The notes under the pieces are model-generated. The model was not told the origin of the DNA. It ran no database searches and saw only the letters and a program-made list of their open reading frames with translations. Made by a program: the position numbers and the translations under genes. A stretch of DNA of 64,000 nucleotides from Qipengyuania vulgaris (GTDB taxonomy: Bacteria > Pseudomonadota > Alphaproteobacteria > Sphingomonadales > Sphingomonadaceae), in NCBI RefSeq assembly GCF_009827325.1, contig NZ_WTYC01000001.1, forward strand, positions 1-64,000, in the 5' to 3' direction. Below, one piece after another: positions 9,801 to 18,928 of the stretch (position 1 is its first letter; each line of letters starts with the position of its first letter).

Positions 9801-10335
9801 GAGCGAGTTCCACGTAGAGCCGTCCCGGGAATAGCGCTTGAAGCTTGCCGAGCATCGCGGTTGCATGGCTCGTTTGCCCTTCGGCGAGCAGCTTCGTCAC
9901 CCCGCCCTCGCTCGCGCCGGTGAGCGCGATCAGTCCTTCGGTTCGGCCCTCCAGGTTTTCCATCCGGATATGAGGCTCGAATTCCAGCGGACGTTCGAGA
10001 TGCGCTTTAGAAACGAGGTGGCAGAGGTTGTCATACCCCGCTTCGCTTTGCGCATAGAGCGGAAGGTAATCGACCACCCGCCCTTCCTCGTCACGCGCCA
10101 CACCCAGGAGGGTGCCGGTGATCGGTTGAACGCCTTCGGCCTTGCAAGCATTGGCAAACATTACCGCGCCATAGAGACCGTTGCGGTCCGCCATGGCTAT
10201 CGCGGGAAAGCCGCGTTCCTTGGCCAGCTTTGCCATCGCTTTCGGATCGATCGCCCCTTCGAGCATCGAATAGGCCGACAATACGCGAAGGGGGACAAAG
10301 GGCTTGTAGGGCATCCCGCCAAGGTAGGATTTCAC
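6841..10335 (-). CDS. dnaE: DNA polymerase III alpha subunit
   Basis: 1164 residues, normal for DnaE1. The N-terminal PHP domain ([19 protein letters not shown] …) is followed by the polymerase core with the catalytic Asp pair in [10 protein letters not shown], the [15 protein letters not shown] motif, the [23 protein letters not shown] fingers segment, a helix-hairpin-helix region and a C-terminal OB fold ([20 protein letters not shown]). It is the replicative polymerase. The GTG at 10335 is the longest start; the ATG at 10314 (MPYKPFVPL) is equally possible, since neither has a strong ribosome binding site. Confidence 0.97.
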   Translation of the reverse strand: [1164 protein letters not shown]

Positions 10336-10366
10336 GCGCCGAACTCAAAGCGCACTAATGCGGTTA

Positions 10367-10387
10367 TTCTCCACAACCGGTGGAGAA
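10367..10387. other. Perfect 8-bp inverted repeat between small membrane gene and dnaE
   Basis: ttctccac (10367-10374) and gtggagaa (10380-10387) flank a 5-base loop. It lies directly after the stop codon of the upstream minus-strand gene and before dnaE. It has no T-run on the transcript side, so it could be a weak attenuator, an mRNA-stabilising hairpin or a protein site. Confidence 0.4.
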
Positions 10388-10389
10388 AA

Positions 10390-10719
10390 TCACGGTTCGC
10401 CCGGTGCCGTGATTTTCCGGCGGGTATCGCGGATCGTCGACCAGGCTCCGTAAGCGATCAACGCAGCGAGAAATATCCACACCCACACAGGTATGTTGCG
10501 TCCTACCACGGCCAGATAGAGGTAGGCGGACACGAAGAAAAATCCGGCGAGCATGGTGGGAAGAACGGTAGAGCGTCCCGCCCGCGCCCGCTTCACCACC
10601 CACGCAATCGATGCGAGGAAAAACGGGATTGCACCCACGTAAATCGCCCCGAAGATATACGGGTTCACGCCGTACTGCTCGCCAAGCGAGAGGAACCACA
10701 GGTTGATTTCAGCAAGCAT
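10390..10719 (-). CDS. Small multi-pass membrane protein
   Basis: 109 residues with three clear hydrophobic segments (about 20-42, 52-70 and 76-92), the first preceded by a short amphipathic N terminus. The C terminus is charged and likely cytoplasmic. Close relatives are annotated only as conserved hypothetical membrane proteins. Its ATG lies 6 bases after the glutathione peroxidase stop codon, so the two are probably co-transcribed. Confidence 0.7.
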   Translation of the reverse strand: MLAEINLWFLSLGEQYGVNPYIFGAIYVGAIPFFLASIAWVVKRARAGRSTVLPTMLAGFFFVSAYLYLAVVGRNIPVWVWIFLAALIAYGAWSTIRDTRRKITAPGEP

Positions 10720-10725
10720 GGCGGT

Positions 10726-11205
10726 TCAGAGCAACTTTTCGATATCCTTGGCGATGGAAGCCGGCGCATCGGCCGGGCCATAGCGCTTTACGACATTCCC
10801 TTCCCGGTCGATCAGGAACTTGGTGAAATTCCATTTGATCGCCTTCGAGCCCATCAGGCCCGGCGCTTCGGCTTTCATCCAATCGAACAGCGGACTGGCA
10901 TTGTCGCCATTCACTTCGACTTTCTCCATCAATGGGAATGTCAGCCCGAAGTTGACCTTGCAGAACTGCTCGATGTCGCTGGCATCCCCGGGTTCCTGAT
11001 TGCCGAACTGGTTGCAAGGGAAGGCCAGGACTTCGAAGCCCTGGTCGGCATAATCCTGATAAAGCTTCTCCAGACCCTCGTACTGGGGAGTGAAGCCGCA
11101 CTGACTGGCGGTGTTGACCACCAGCAGCACGCTACCAAGCTTGCCGCTGAGGTCGAGTTGCTCACCCCTGTTGGTTGCAACCGTGAAATCGCCAATCGTG
11201 GTCAT
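10726..11205 (-). CDS. gpx: Glutathione peroxidase (cysteine type)
   Basis: 159 residues. The peroxidatic Cys36 lies in VNTASQCGFTPQYEGL, and the other family tetrad residues are visible as Gln in FPCNQFGNQEPG and Trp-Asn in KWNFTKFLID. It is a thioredoxin-fold enzyme that reduces hydrogen peroxide and organic hydroperoxides; bacterial Cys-type members often use thioredoxin rather than glutathione. A resolving Cys is plausible at Cys68 in FPCNQF. No signal peptide, so cytoplasmic. Confidence 0.93.
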   Translation of the reverse strand: MTTIGDFTVATNRGEQLDLSGKLGSVLLVVNTASQCGFTPQYEGLEKLYQDYADQGFEVLAFPCNQFGNQEPGDASDIEQFCKVNFGLTFPLMEKVEVNGDNASPLFDWMKAEAPGLMGSKAIKWNFTKFLIDREGNVVKRYGPADAPASIAKDIEKLL

Positions 11206-11244
11206 CAGAGTTCTTTTCCTTAGAACGCAGGATCGAGACGGTAA

Positions 11245-11523
11245 TCAGGCCCCTGGAAAATCGTCACGTGCCGCCAACGATTCAATCTCGGCGCGGGTCA
11301 ACATATGGTCGCCAGCCTTCTGTATCACGTATTTGTCCCGATCTTCCGCAGGATAGGCCATGAACTGTCCCACCATTTCTGCGAGAGTACCACCACGAAG
11401 GCCTTTGCCGCCGTCGAAAATCCCCTGCCCATCATCCGCATGATGAAGCTCGGCGCGGTCGTCCCACTGGACGCCCGGTCGATGTGTACCGTCGGCTTTG
11501 AAAGTGCTGGGATGGTCTGTCAT
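11245..11523 (-). CDS. Conserved hypothetical protein
   Basis: 92 residues with the ATG at 11523 preceded by AAGGAG seven bases upstream, a better start than the upstream ATG at 11544. The N terminus is polar and His/Asp-rich (FKADGTHRPGVQWDDRAELHHADDG); the C-terminal half (AEMVGQFMAYPAEDRDKYVI … LTRAEIESLAARDDF) looks like two helices. I recognise no domain. It sits between lolD and gpx in the long minus-strand run. Confidence 0.68.
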   Translation of the reverse strand: MTDHPSTFKADGTHRPGVQWDDRAELHHADDGQGIFDGGKGLRGGTLAEMVGQFMAYPAEDRDKYVIQKAGDHMLTRAEIESLAARDDFPGA

Positions 11524-11572
11524 GCAAATACTCCTTTGCATCACCTAACGAGCCAGAGGCCCTTGGTTTCCT

Positions 11573-12259
11573 CTATTCGAGGACGCCTTCGTGCAGACGG
11601 ACCACGCGGTCCATCCGAGCCGCCAGCCTCTCGTTATGCGTGGCGATCAGGGCCGAACTGCCTTCACCGCGGACGAGCGACAGAAATTGTTCGAGCACGC
11701 GGTCCGCAGTCGCTTCATCCAGATTACCGGTTGGTTCATCGGCAAGAACAAGGTCGGGTCGATTGGCGAGGCCGCGCGCAACGGCAACGCGCTGCTGCTC
11801 GCCGCCGGAAAGCTGGCTGGGTCGGTGGTCGAGCCGGTGCTCGAGCCCAAGGGCTGTGAGCAGCTCTTCCGCCCGCAACTCCGCATCCTTGCGAGGCTTT
11901 CCCGCTACAAGCTGCGGGAGAACCACGTTTTCCCGCGCATCGAAATCGGGCAGCAGATGGTGAAACTGGTAGACGAAGCCGAGATGGTCGCGGCGCAAAG
12001 TCGTCCGCGCATTCGCATCGCTCTTTTCCGCCGAATGGCCGCCGATCAGGATTTCACCGCCAAACCCGCCTTCGAGCAGACCGACCGCCTGAAGCAGTGT
12101 CGACTTGCCCGAGCCTGAAGGGCCGAGCAGCGCAACGATCTCTCCCGGCATCACGTCCAGGTTCACTCCGCGCAGCACATCTATGCGCACGCCACCTTGC
12201 TCGAAGCTGCGAGTGAGGCCGCGAAGTTCGACAACAGGGCGAATCTGACGATCATTCAT
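11573..12259 (-). CDS. lolD: Lipoprotein-releasing ABC transporter ATPase LolD
   Basis: 228 residues. Walker [15 protein letters not shown]-loop [17 protein letters not shown], signature [19 protein letters not shown] and Walker [13 protein letters not shown] are all in place. The QFHHLLPEF-type Q-loop is specific to LolD among the MacB-like ATPases. With the permease encoded immediately upstream it powers extraction of lipoproteins from the inner membrane for transfer to LolA. The start overlaps the permease gene by 8 bases, showing translational coupling. Confidence 0.94.
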   Translation of the reverse strand: MNDRQIRPVVELRGLTRSFEQGGVRIDVLRGVNLDVMPGEIVALLGPSGSGKSTLLQAVGLLEGGFGGEILIGGHSAEKSDANARTTLRRDHLGFVYQFHHLLPDFDARENVVLPQLVAGKPRKDAELRAEELLTALGLEHRLDHRPSQLSGGEQQRVAVARGLANRPDLVLADEPTGNLDEATADRVLEQFLSLVRGEGSSALIATHNERLAARMDRVVRLHEGVLE

Positions 12260-13493
12260 AACGCAGGACCTGTACGGGATCGGTACTTGCCGCCTTCAGG
12301 GCAGGGTAAAGCGTCGCCAGGAAGCTCATGACGAGGGCAAGACCGACGATCATCGCGATCTCGACCGGATCGGGTTTGGACGGGATGGTACTGAGGAAAC
12401 GCACCTGAGGATCCCACAGGTCAGCTCCGGTGAGCCAACTGATCCCTCCCACTATCTGTTCGCGGAAACCGAGCACCAGCGCGCCGAGGATCAGGCCTGC
12501 GATCGTACCGATGGCCCCCACGGTGAAGCCGGTGGTCACGAAAATCTTCGTGAGGCTGCGCCGCGTGGCCCCCATGGTCCGCATGATCGCAATGTCGCGT
12601 GTCTTGGCGCGAACCAGCATGACCAGGCTAGACAAGATGTTGAAGGCCGCCACCAAGACCATGAAGCTCAAGGCAAAAGCCATTGCCGCCCGTTCGACCT
12701 GCAAGGCTTCGAACAGGGTCGAATTGATCGTTTTCCAATCCCGCACTACTGCCCTGCCCGCCAATGCCTGCTCTACCGGAGCAAGAATCTCGCCAACTTC
12801 GTCCGGGTCGGTAACTTGCACCTCTATCATTCCGATCGTATCGCCGGTTAGCAGCAGGGTCTGCGCATCCTGCATGGGCATCACCACGAAGGCGCCGTCA
12901 TAGTCGTAAACGCCGACCTCGAAGATGGCCGCGACCTCGTAGCCCACCTGGCGCGGCACGGTTCCAAACGGTGTCGACCTGCCCTGAGGGTTGATGATCG
13001 TTATCGTGTCACCGACGCGAGCACCGATATTCTCCGCGAGCCGGACGCCGATCGCAACCTTGCTGGCCCCCGACTGCAACTCAGCCATATTGCCGCTGAT
13101 GACCTTTTCGCCAAGTTCGCGAATGTCCTTCTGCGTGTTACCGCGCAGGAGGATGGCCTCGACCCGGCCGTTGAACGTGGTCAGCAGCGGCTGTTCGATA
13201 AGCGGTGAAGCTTCCACGACACCGGGTGTCTGTTCGACTTCCTGCAGGACCTGTTCCCAATCGTCGAGCCGGCCCCCATAGGCCTGGACGATGGCATGGC
13301 CGTTCAGCCCGACAATCTTGTCCAGCAATTCGGCGCGAAAGCCGTTCATCACGCTCATCACGATCACCAGCATGGCGACCGAGAGCATGACCACGGTGAT
13401 CGAGATCCCCGCGACCAGCGCGATAAATGCCTCGCTCCTGCCCGGAAGCAGGTAGCGTTTGGCGATTGTCCGTTCGAAAGGTGAAAGCAGCAA
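12252..13493 (-). CDS. lolCE: Lipoprotein-releasing ABC transporter permease LolC/E
   Basis: 413 residues with a TTG start at 13493, chosen because AGGG lies just upstream and the resulting N terminus ([17 protein letters not shown]) is the usual one. The frame extends to 13640, but the added residues look non-coding. One N-terminal and three C-terminal membrane segments flank a large periplasmic MacB-type domain, the FtsX/LolCE architecture. Many alphaproteobacteria have a single LolCE-type permease acting as a homodimer, so calling it strictly LolC or LolE is not justified. It forms an operon with lolD. Confidence 0.92.
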   Translation of the reverse strand: MLLSPFERTIAKRYLLPGRSEAFIALVAGISITVVMLSVAMLVIVMSVMNGFRAELLDKIVGLNGHAIVQAYGGRLDDWEQVLQEVEQTPGVVEASPLIEQPLLTTFNGRVEAILLRGNTQKDIRELGEKVISGNMAELQSGASKVAIGVRLAENIGARVGDTITIINPQGRSTPFGTVPRQVGYEVAAIFEVGVYDYDGAFVVMPMQDAQTLLLTGDTIGMIEVQVTDPDEVGEILAPVEQALAGRAVVRDWKTINSTLFEALQVERAAMAFALSFMVLVAAFNILSSLVMLVRAKTRDIAIMRTMGATRRSLTKIFVTTGFTVGAIGTIAGLILGALVLGFREQIVGGISWLTGADLWDPQVRFLSTIPSKPDPVEIAMIVGLALVMSFLATLYPALKAASTDPVQVLRYE

Positions 13494-13660
13494 GGCGGCC
13501 CTAGATATTAGTTGTCCGTTGGCATGGGCGTTTAGGCAGAGTTTTATGGAAGCGCAATGAACACGGTCGAACGACGCACATCCTCCCACCTCACTAGCCT
13601 TGTAATCGGTTCGTAACATCGCCATTGGAGCGGCATTCAAATGGCAGCGCGGACGGCACC

Positions 13661-15133
13661 ATGATTTGCACCCACCCCTTCCTTGATGCGGATGGCGACA
13701 AGCTGCGCGAAGAGTGCGGCGTTTTCGGCGCGATCAACGCTGCCGATGCCACTGCCGTAACTGCGCTCGGTCTCCACGCCCTGCAGCATCGGGGCCAGGA
13801 GGCAGCCGGTATCGTCGCGTGGGACGGCGCGGAGTTTCGCGTCCGCCGCGGCCTCGGTCATGTCGCAGAGAATTTTTCTTCTCAGGAAGCCATCGCTGAA
13901 CTGCCCGGTCACATGGCGGCCGGTCATGTGCGGTATTCCACCACCGGCGGATCGGGCCTGCGCAACGTGCAGCCGTTATATGCCGATCTGGCAAGCGGCG
14001 GTTTTGCAGTAGCGCATAACGGAAACATTTCGAACGCAGGCACCTTGCGTGAAGAGCTCGTCCAGCGCGGTGCTATTTTCCAGTCGACGTCGGATACTGA
14101 AGTGATCATTCACCTGGTCGCGACATCCCGTTATCCAACCATGGTTGACCGCTTGGTCGATGCCTTGCGCCTGCTGGAAGGCGCCTATGCACTGGTGGTC
14201 ATGACGCCCGAAGGCATGATCGCCTGCCGCGATCCGCTTGGGATCAGGCCGCTGGTGATGGGCAAGATGGGTGATGCCACGGTGTTTGCCAGCGAAAGCG
14301 TGGCCTTCGACGTGGTCGGCGCGGAACTGGTTCGGGAAGTCGAACCGGGCGAACTGATCAAGGTCGACTACGACGGCAATGTGGATTCGCTTCACCCGTT
14401 CGGATCGCACAAACCCCGGCCCTGCATTTTCGAGCATGTCTATTTCAGCCGCCCCGACAGCTTCTTCGCAGGACGCAGCGTCTATGAGGCGCGGAAGGCG
14501 ATCGGTGCTGAACTCGCCAAGGAAAGTCCGGTCGATGCCGATCTCGTCGTTCCGGTGCCGGATAGCGGTGTCCCCGCGGCCATTGGCTATGCTCAGGAAG
14601 CGGGAATTCCTTTCGAGCTTGGCATCATCCGCTCGCACTATGTCGGTCGTACCTTCATCCAGCCCTCGGACGGTGCACGACATTCCAGCGTAAAACGCAA
14701 GCACAACGCCAATCGCAACCTTGTGGCAGGCAAGCGCATCATACTCATCGACGATTCGATCGTTCGGGGCACAACATCGCTTCAGATCGTCGAGATGATG
14801 CGCGATGCTGGGGCCAAGGAAGTCCATTTCCGCGTGGCCAGCCCGCCAACCGCGCATAGCTGCTTTTACGGTGTCGACACGCCGGAGCGCAGCAAACTCC
14901 TCGCCGCGCGTATGGAAGTCGAACCCATGCGCGAATTCATCAAGGCGGACAGCCTGGCCTTTGTCTCGATCGACGGGCTGTACCGGGCCGTGGGCGAAAA
15001 ACCGCGAGTGAAGGAATGCCCGCAGTTCTGCGATGCCTGCTTCACAGGGGATTATCCCACCTCGCTGACCGACCTCGCCAAGCGTGACGACAAGCAGCAC
15101 CAGCTCGCTTTTCCGGTAGGTAAGGTCGCGTAG
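13661..15133 (+). CDS. purF: Amidophosphoribosyltransferase
   Basis: 490 residues from the ATG at 13661; the frame extends upstream to 13625 but without support. It makes 5-phosphoribosylamine from PRPP and glutamine, the first step of purine synthesis. Cys19 in LREECGVFGA should become the N-terminal nucleophile of the class II amidotransferase domain after removal of a short propeptide. HALQHRGQEAAG follows. The PRPP loop is IILIDDSIVRGTTSLQIV. C-terminal cysteines (CPQFCDACFTGDYPT) fit the iron-sulfur-type PurF. It is followed one base later by an SDR gene, a neighbour often seen beside purF in this order. Confidence 0.96.
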   Translation: MICTHPFLDADGDKLREECGVFGAINAADATAVTALGLHALQHRGQEAAGIVAWDGAEFRVRRGLGHVAENFSSQEAIAELPGHMAAGHVRYSTTGGSGLRNVQPLYADLASGGFAVAHNGNISNAGTLREELVQRGAIFQSTSDTEVIIHLVATSRYPTMVDRLVDALRLLEGAYALVVMTPEGMIACRDPLGIRPLVMGKMGDATVFASESVAFDVVGAELVREVEPGELIKVDYDGNVDSLHPFGSHKPRPCIFEHVYFSRPDSFFAGRSVYEARKAIGAELAKESPVDADLVVPVPDSGVPAAIGYAQEAGIPFELGIIRSHYVGRTFIQPSDGARHSSVKRKHNANRNLVAGKRIILIDDSIVRGTTSLQIVEMMRDAGAKEVHFRVASPPTAHSCFYGVDTPERSKLLAARMEVEPMREFIKADSLAFVSIDGLYRAVGEKPRVKECPQFCDACFTGDYPTSLTDLAKRDDKQHQLAFPVGKVA

Positions 15134-15134
15134 A

Positions 15135-15842
15135 ATGACCAAACCTTTCGAAGGCAAGCTGGCCCTCGTCACCGGCGCCAGCAAGGGTATCGGCGGAGCA
15201 ACGGCCATGGCGCTCGCGGAAACAGGCACACATGTCGTTCTTACCGGTCGCGACGTCAAAGCGTTGGAATCCATCGAGGATCGCATTCACGATTCAGGTG
15301 GGGCGGCCACAATCGCGCCAGTGGATCTTGCCGAAAGCGATGGGATCGCGCGGCTCGCCTCGGCGATCGCCGGTCGATGGGATAAATTGGATTTCCTGAT
15401 TATCTCAGCCGCCTATTTGCCGACGCTCTCATCTGTCACCCAGATCGATGGCAAGCAGTTCAGTCAGGCAGTGACGACGAATTTGCTCGCCACTCAGGCA
15501 CTTCTGGCCAATTTCGATCCGTTGTTGAAGCGCGCGGAAGCCGCGCGGGTCATCGGTCTGACCAGCAGTGTTGGTAAGGACTCACGCGCCTATTGGTCGG
15601 CCTATGGTGCAACCAAGGCTGCATTCGACAATCTGCTGGATGCCTACGCCCAGGAAGTCGAGAAGATCGGAAACGTGCGTGTTGCCACCATCGATCCGGG
15701 CGCGACGCGGACGGCGATGCGTGCGAAGGCCTATCCCGGTGAAGACCCGCAAACAGTCAAGCCGCCGGAAGATGTGGCGGCCCGTATTGTAGAGCTGTTG
15801 GTTAACGACTTTCCGACCCGGCACAGGGAGCGGGTGGACTAG
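15135..15842 (+). CDS. SDR-family oxidoreductase
   Basis: 235 residues. The Rossmann motif TGASKGIGGATA is at the N terminus; the catalytic Ser (GLTSSVGKD) and the YGATK motif (YxxxK) are present. Around residue 85 the common NNAG is replaced by ISAAY, a mild deviation. Members are NAD(P)-dependent reductases or dehydrogenases with varied substrates; none can be assigned. It begins one base after purF and must be co-transcribed. Confidence 0.85.
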   Translation: MTKPFEGKLALVTGASKGIGGATAMALAETGTHVVLTGRDVKALESIEDRIHDSGGAATIAPVDLAESDGIARLASAIAGRWDKLDFLIISAAYLPTLSSVTQIDGKQFSQAVTTNLLATQALLANFDPLLKRAEAARVIGLTSSVGKDSRAYWSAYGATKAAFDNLLDAYAQEVEKIGNVRVATIDPGATRTAMRAKAYPGEDPQTVKPPEDVAARIVELLVNDFPTRHRERVD

Positions 15843-15961
15843 CGCATTAACCCTGAGCCATGACAGTTCCTTAATCCCGCTCAGCGACACTCCGATAAAT
15901 ATCACGCGCGTCTCCGGTGTGTGATTTCGGTACTCGAACTCAGGGCAAGGGATCGCCGCTC

Positions 15962-16309
15962 ATGAACTACCAGACGCAAGATCGCTATACGATGGTCGCG
16001 CAGGAAGATCGCTGCGCGCCGCGGACCAAGCTCACCATTCCCGGCCAGCTTCGCGCCAGCGGTGGGCGTGCTTTCCAAACCGTCGTGCATGACCTCTCGA
16101 TTTCGGGGTTCTCGGCGGCCGCAATCAACCGAATGCACGAAGGGCAGATGTGCTGGCTCACGCTGCCGGGCTTGGAGTCGCTTCAGGCTCAGGTCGTGTG
16201 GTGGGAAAACTGCATGGTTGGGTGCGCTTTCAACGAGCTGCTTTCGCCGATCGTCCACGACAATATCCTCGCACGGTACAGCGGCCAAGGCACTTACCGC
16301 CCTTACTGA
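15962..16309 (+). CDS. PilZ-domain protein (c-di-GMP receptor)
   Basis: 115 residues from the ATG at 15962, with AAGGGA nine bases upstream. Both c-di-GMP-binding motifs of PilZ are visible: RxxxR as RCAPR and D/NxSxxG as DLSISG. The protein is a single-domain PilZ and could act as a stand-alone effector for motility or surface polysaccharide. No partner gene lies beside it; a diguanylate cyclase is encoded at 57685. Confidence 0.86.
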   Translation: MNYQTQDRYTMVAQEDRCAPRTKLTIPGQLRASGGRAFQTVVHDLSISGFSAAAINRMHEGQMCWLTLPGLESLQAQVVWWENCMVGCAFNELLSPIVHDNILARYSGQGTYRPY

Positions 16310-16394
16310 TTTTCGCGAACACGGCGCTTTGACCGACAACTTTGGCGGCGGCCTGAAGGGCCTGGCCTGAACCTTGTCCGGATGGATCGTCGTC

Positions 16395-16426
16395 GGTGGC
16401 GGTGCGCTTTGACAGTCACCGCCACC
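16395..16426. terminator. Strong hairpin between convergent genes
   Basis: ggtggcggtg (16395-16404) and caccgccacc (16417-16426) form a perfect 10-bp stem with a 12-base loop, between the PilZ gene and the convergent serine hydrolase gene. No T-run follows, but location and strength fit a shared termination structure. Confidence 0.6.
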
Positions 16427-16446
16427 ACTCGTCTGGAATGGGAGAG

Positions 16447-17646
16447 CTAATCGGTCGCCGAGGAAATGCGGCGCACCAGTTCACGGAACTTTGCGCGGTT
16501 TTCCGAACTGGTCGCAGTCGGCCAATTGCTGACCACCGCCACCACGATATTCTGGCTCGGTACGATCGTTATGGCCTGCCCGAAAATACCCTGAGCGCCG
16601 TAGTTGCCTTCTGGAAAGGCCCACCATTGGTAGCCGTATCCGAAGCCGGGAGCCTGCGGCCCGAACCCCACCACGGGTGCGCCAGCCTCGTCAAACCAGC
16701 CTTGCGGGACCACACCGTCTCCGCCTTCCAGCACGAATTGTCCGAACCGCGCATAGTCGGAGAGGCGCAGCGACAAGCAGCAACCACCGATATTGCCGCC
16801 GGTGAGGTCCTGCATCCAGAAAAGTGAACCTTCGAAGCCTGCAGGTGCGACGATCTTCTCTGCAGCATAGGCCGCCAGCGACTGCCCCGTCGCCTCTTCC
16901 ACGATGAGGCCAAGGAGATTGGTTTCAAGCGTCTTGTAGACCCACTTCTCCCCCGCCGGAGCCTCACGCTGTAGTGTGCGTGCATAGGTCACGGCCTGCG
17001 ATTCGCCCTCCACTGGCGTAACGGCCAGCATTTTCGCTACATCGCTGTCCGGGTCGGTATAATCTTCGTTCCAGGCGACACCCGAGGTCATTGTCGCGAT
17101 CTGGCCGACGGTCACGCCTTCATATGCGGTACCTGCGAGTGCGGGGATCACATCGGTGACAAGGGTATCGAGGCCCTCGATATCTCCGTCCTGGATGGCA
17201 GCACCAAGAAGTGTCGAGGTGAAGCTCTTGGCTACGGAGAAGCTGGTCCAGCGCTCATCGGGCTGGAAACCGAGTCCGTACTCCTCGAAGACGATTTCGC
17301 CATCCTTCAGCACCATCAAGCCGGCTGCAGACGTCTCGGCGATGAACTGGCGTGCCTCAGCAGCAGTGGCGCTGTCGAGCGGATTGCTCTTCGACAACTC
17401 GGTCGGAATGGGAGCAGGCGCGACTTCTAGGCCGGGAAACAGGCCTTCCATATCGCGAAAAGCTGAGGAACGGCGCTCATCGCTCCAGAAAAGGATCGAG
17501 TCGGAAGGATCCAGACTGGCCATTTCTTCCGGCATCGATTGCGTAACCGCTGGTACGGCACGCGGAACCTGAGGCGCATCGACCACATTCATGCAGCCGG
17601 TGAGTGCCAGTACAAATCCAGAGACCAGTATCGCTCGCATCGTCAT
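16447..17646 (-). CDS. Serine hydrolase, beta-lactamase class C / PBP-like lipoprotein
   Basis: 399 residues. The signal peptide ends in ALTGC, a lipobox. The Ser-x-x-Lys motif is SVAK in TSFSVAKSFTSTLLG, followed by a Tyr motif in VYKTLETNLLG. The third motif, usually KTG or HxG, is not clear; AQG in NYGAQGIFGQ is the best match. These proteins range from esterases to D-amino-acid peptidases, and true class C beta-lactamase activity is not implied. The start overlaps the cfa stop by four bases (ATGA), so it is the last gene of the phrB-cfa operon. Confidence 0.85.
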   Translation of the reverse strand: MTMRAILVSGFVLALTGCMNVVDAPQVPRAVPAVTQSMPEEMASLDPSDSILFWSDERRSSAFRDMEGLFPGLEVAPAPIPTELSKSNPLDSATAAEARQFIAETSAAGLMVLKDGEIVFEEYGLGFQPDERWTSFSVAKSFTSTLLGAAIQDGDIEGLDTLVTDVIPALAGTAYEGVTVGQIATMTSGVAWNEDYTDPDSDVAKMLAVTPVEGESQAVTYARTLQREAPAGEKWVYKTLETNLLGLIVEEATGQSLAAYAAEKIVAPAGFEGSLFWMQDLTGGNIGGCCLSLRLSDYARFGQFVLEGGDGVVPQGWFDEAGAPVVGFGPQAPGFGYGYQWWAFPEGNYGAQGIFGQAITIVPSQNIVVAVVSNWPTATSSENRAKFRELVRRISSATD

Positions 17647-18887
17647 TTCCCCTCCTTCACCAGTGTAACCTGGTGCACATCAATTCCACCTCCGCGAAAG
17701 CCGCCTTCGCAGTACATGAGGTAATAGCGCCACAAATCGCAGAAGCTGTCGTCGAATCCCGACGGCAAGTGATCTTCTTCAACGGCACGGTCGAAGTTCT
17801 CCCGCCACAACCGGAGCGTTTCGGCATAGTCGAGCCCGAAGTCTTTCTGTTCCTGCCAGATGAGGCCGCGTTCTTCGGCAAGACGGCGGAATTCGCTGGT
17901 GCGGATCAGCAGGCCGCCGGGGAAGATATATGCCTGAATGAAATCGGCGCTCTTGGCGTATTCGTCGAACAGGTCGTCACGCATCGAGATATACTGCACT
18001 GCAGCAGTCCCGCCCTGCTTCAGGTTCCGCGCGATACAATCCATATATGTCGGCCAGTACTCACGGCCCAGCGCCTCGACCATCTCGACGCTGACGATGG
18101 CGTCATATTGTCCTGCGGTGTCGCGGTAGTCCTGTTTGCGGAAGTCGATGTCGCCTGAATGGTGCGCCCTCGCCCATGCCAGTTGTTCTTCCGAAAGACT
18201 GATGGCGGTGACATGGCTACCCTGCCGTTGGAGGTGATCGGCCAGCGCACCCCACCCGCAGCCGATTTCCAGAACGGTGTTCACATCGCCGATCCGGTCG
18301 CGCAATGCCGCCCACTTGCGCCTCTGCGCGGCCTCAAGACCTACGCCTGAGACCGCCAGTGCAGAGGAATAGCTCATCGTCGGATCGAGCCAAGCCTCAT
18401 AAAAATCATTGCCGAGGTCGTAATGCGCAGAGATATTCTTTTGAGCGCCCTTGTGGGTGTTGCGATTGACGAGATGCGCAAGTTTCAGCCCATGACGGAA
18501 GGGCCCCTTCGCACGCGCCGTATCGCCGAGACGCTCCGCATGCTGCATGAACAAGGCAAAGAGCGGCACCGGATCGGGACTCCACCACTCACCCGCCTCC
18601 CACGCCTGATACCACCCCACAGAGCCATTGCTCGCGAGACGGACGAGCGCATTGTAGTTACGCAGTTCGACGATGCATTCAAAGCCCGGCTCCCGACCGC
18701 CAAGCACGCAGGGGCTTCCATCGGGCAAGGTGCCGTGGATCGTACCGCTGGTCAGTGCAGCATCGATTTTCCCGAGGATCTTGCGGAACCCCGGAGCGAT
18801 CAGCCGGGCGAGCCAACCGGGCTTGCGCGCGAAGGGTTTCGAACCTTCGACGAGATCGCGTCCGCGCTGGCTGGTCTGCATGTCCAT
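17643..18887 (-). CDS. cfa: Cyclopropane-fatty-acyl-phospholipid synthase
   Basis: 414 residues from the ATG at 18887 (a second ATG lies at 18881). The open frame extends further upstream inside phrB but there reads as out-of-frame sequence. The SAM-binding motif VLEIGCGWGALADHL, the NISAHYDLGNDFYEAWLD signature and the EMVEALG segment are typical of Cfa/MMAS enzymes, which add a methylene group across double bonds of membrane lipids. The position between phrB and a lipoprotein hydrolase suggests a stress-related envelope operon. Confidence 0.92.
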   Translation of the reverse strand: MDMQTSQRGRDLVEGSKPFARKPGWLARLIAPGFRKILGKIDAALTSGTIHGTLPDGSPCVLGGREPGFECIVELRNYNALVRLASNGSVGWYQAWEAGEWWSPDPVPLFALFMQHAERLGDTARAKGPFRHGLKLAHLVNRNTHKGAQKNISAHYDLGNDFYEAWLDPTMSYSSALAVSGVGLEAAQRRKWAALRDRIGDVNTVLEIGCGWGALADHLQRQGSHVTAISLSEEQLAWARAHHSGDIDFRKQDYRDTAGQYDAIVSVEMVEALGREYWPTYMDCIARNLKQGGTAAVQYISMRDDLFDEYAKSADFIQAYIFPGGLLIRTSEFRRLAEERGLIWQEQKDFGLDYAETLRLWRENFDRAVEEDHLPSGFDDSFCDLWRYYLMYCEGGFRGGGIDVHQVTLVKEGK

Positions 18888-18928
18888 GCGGCGCGCTATG
18901 GCGCGCTGCGCGCGAGGCGACAAGTCCG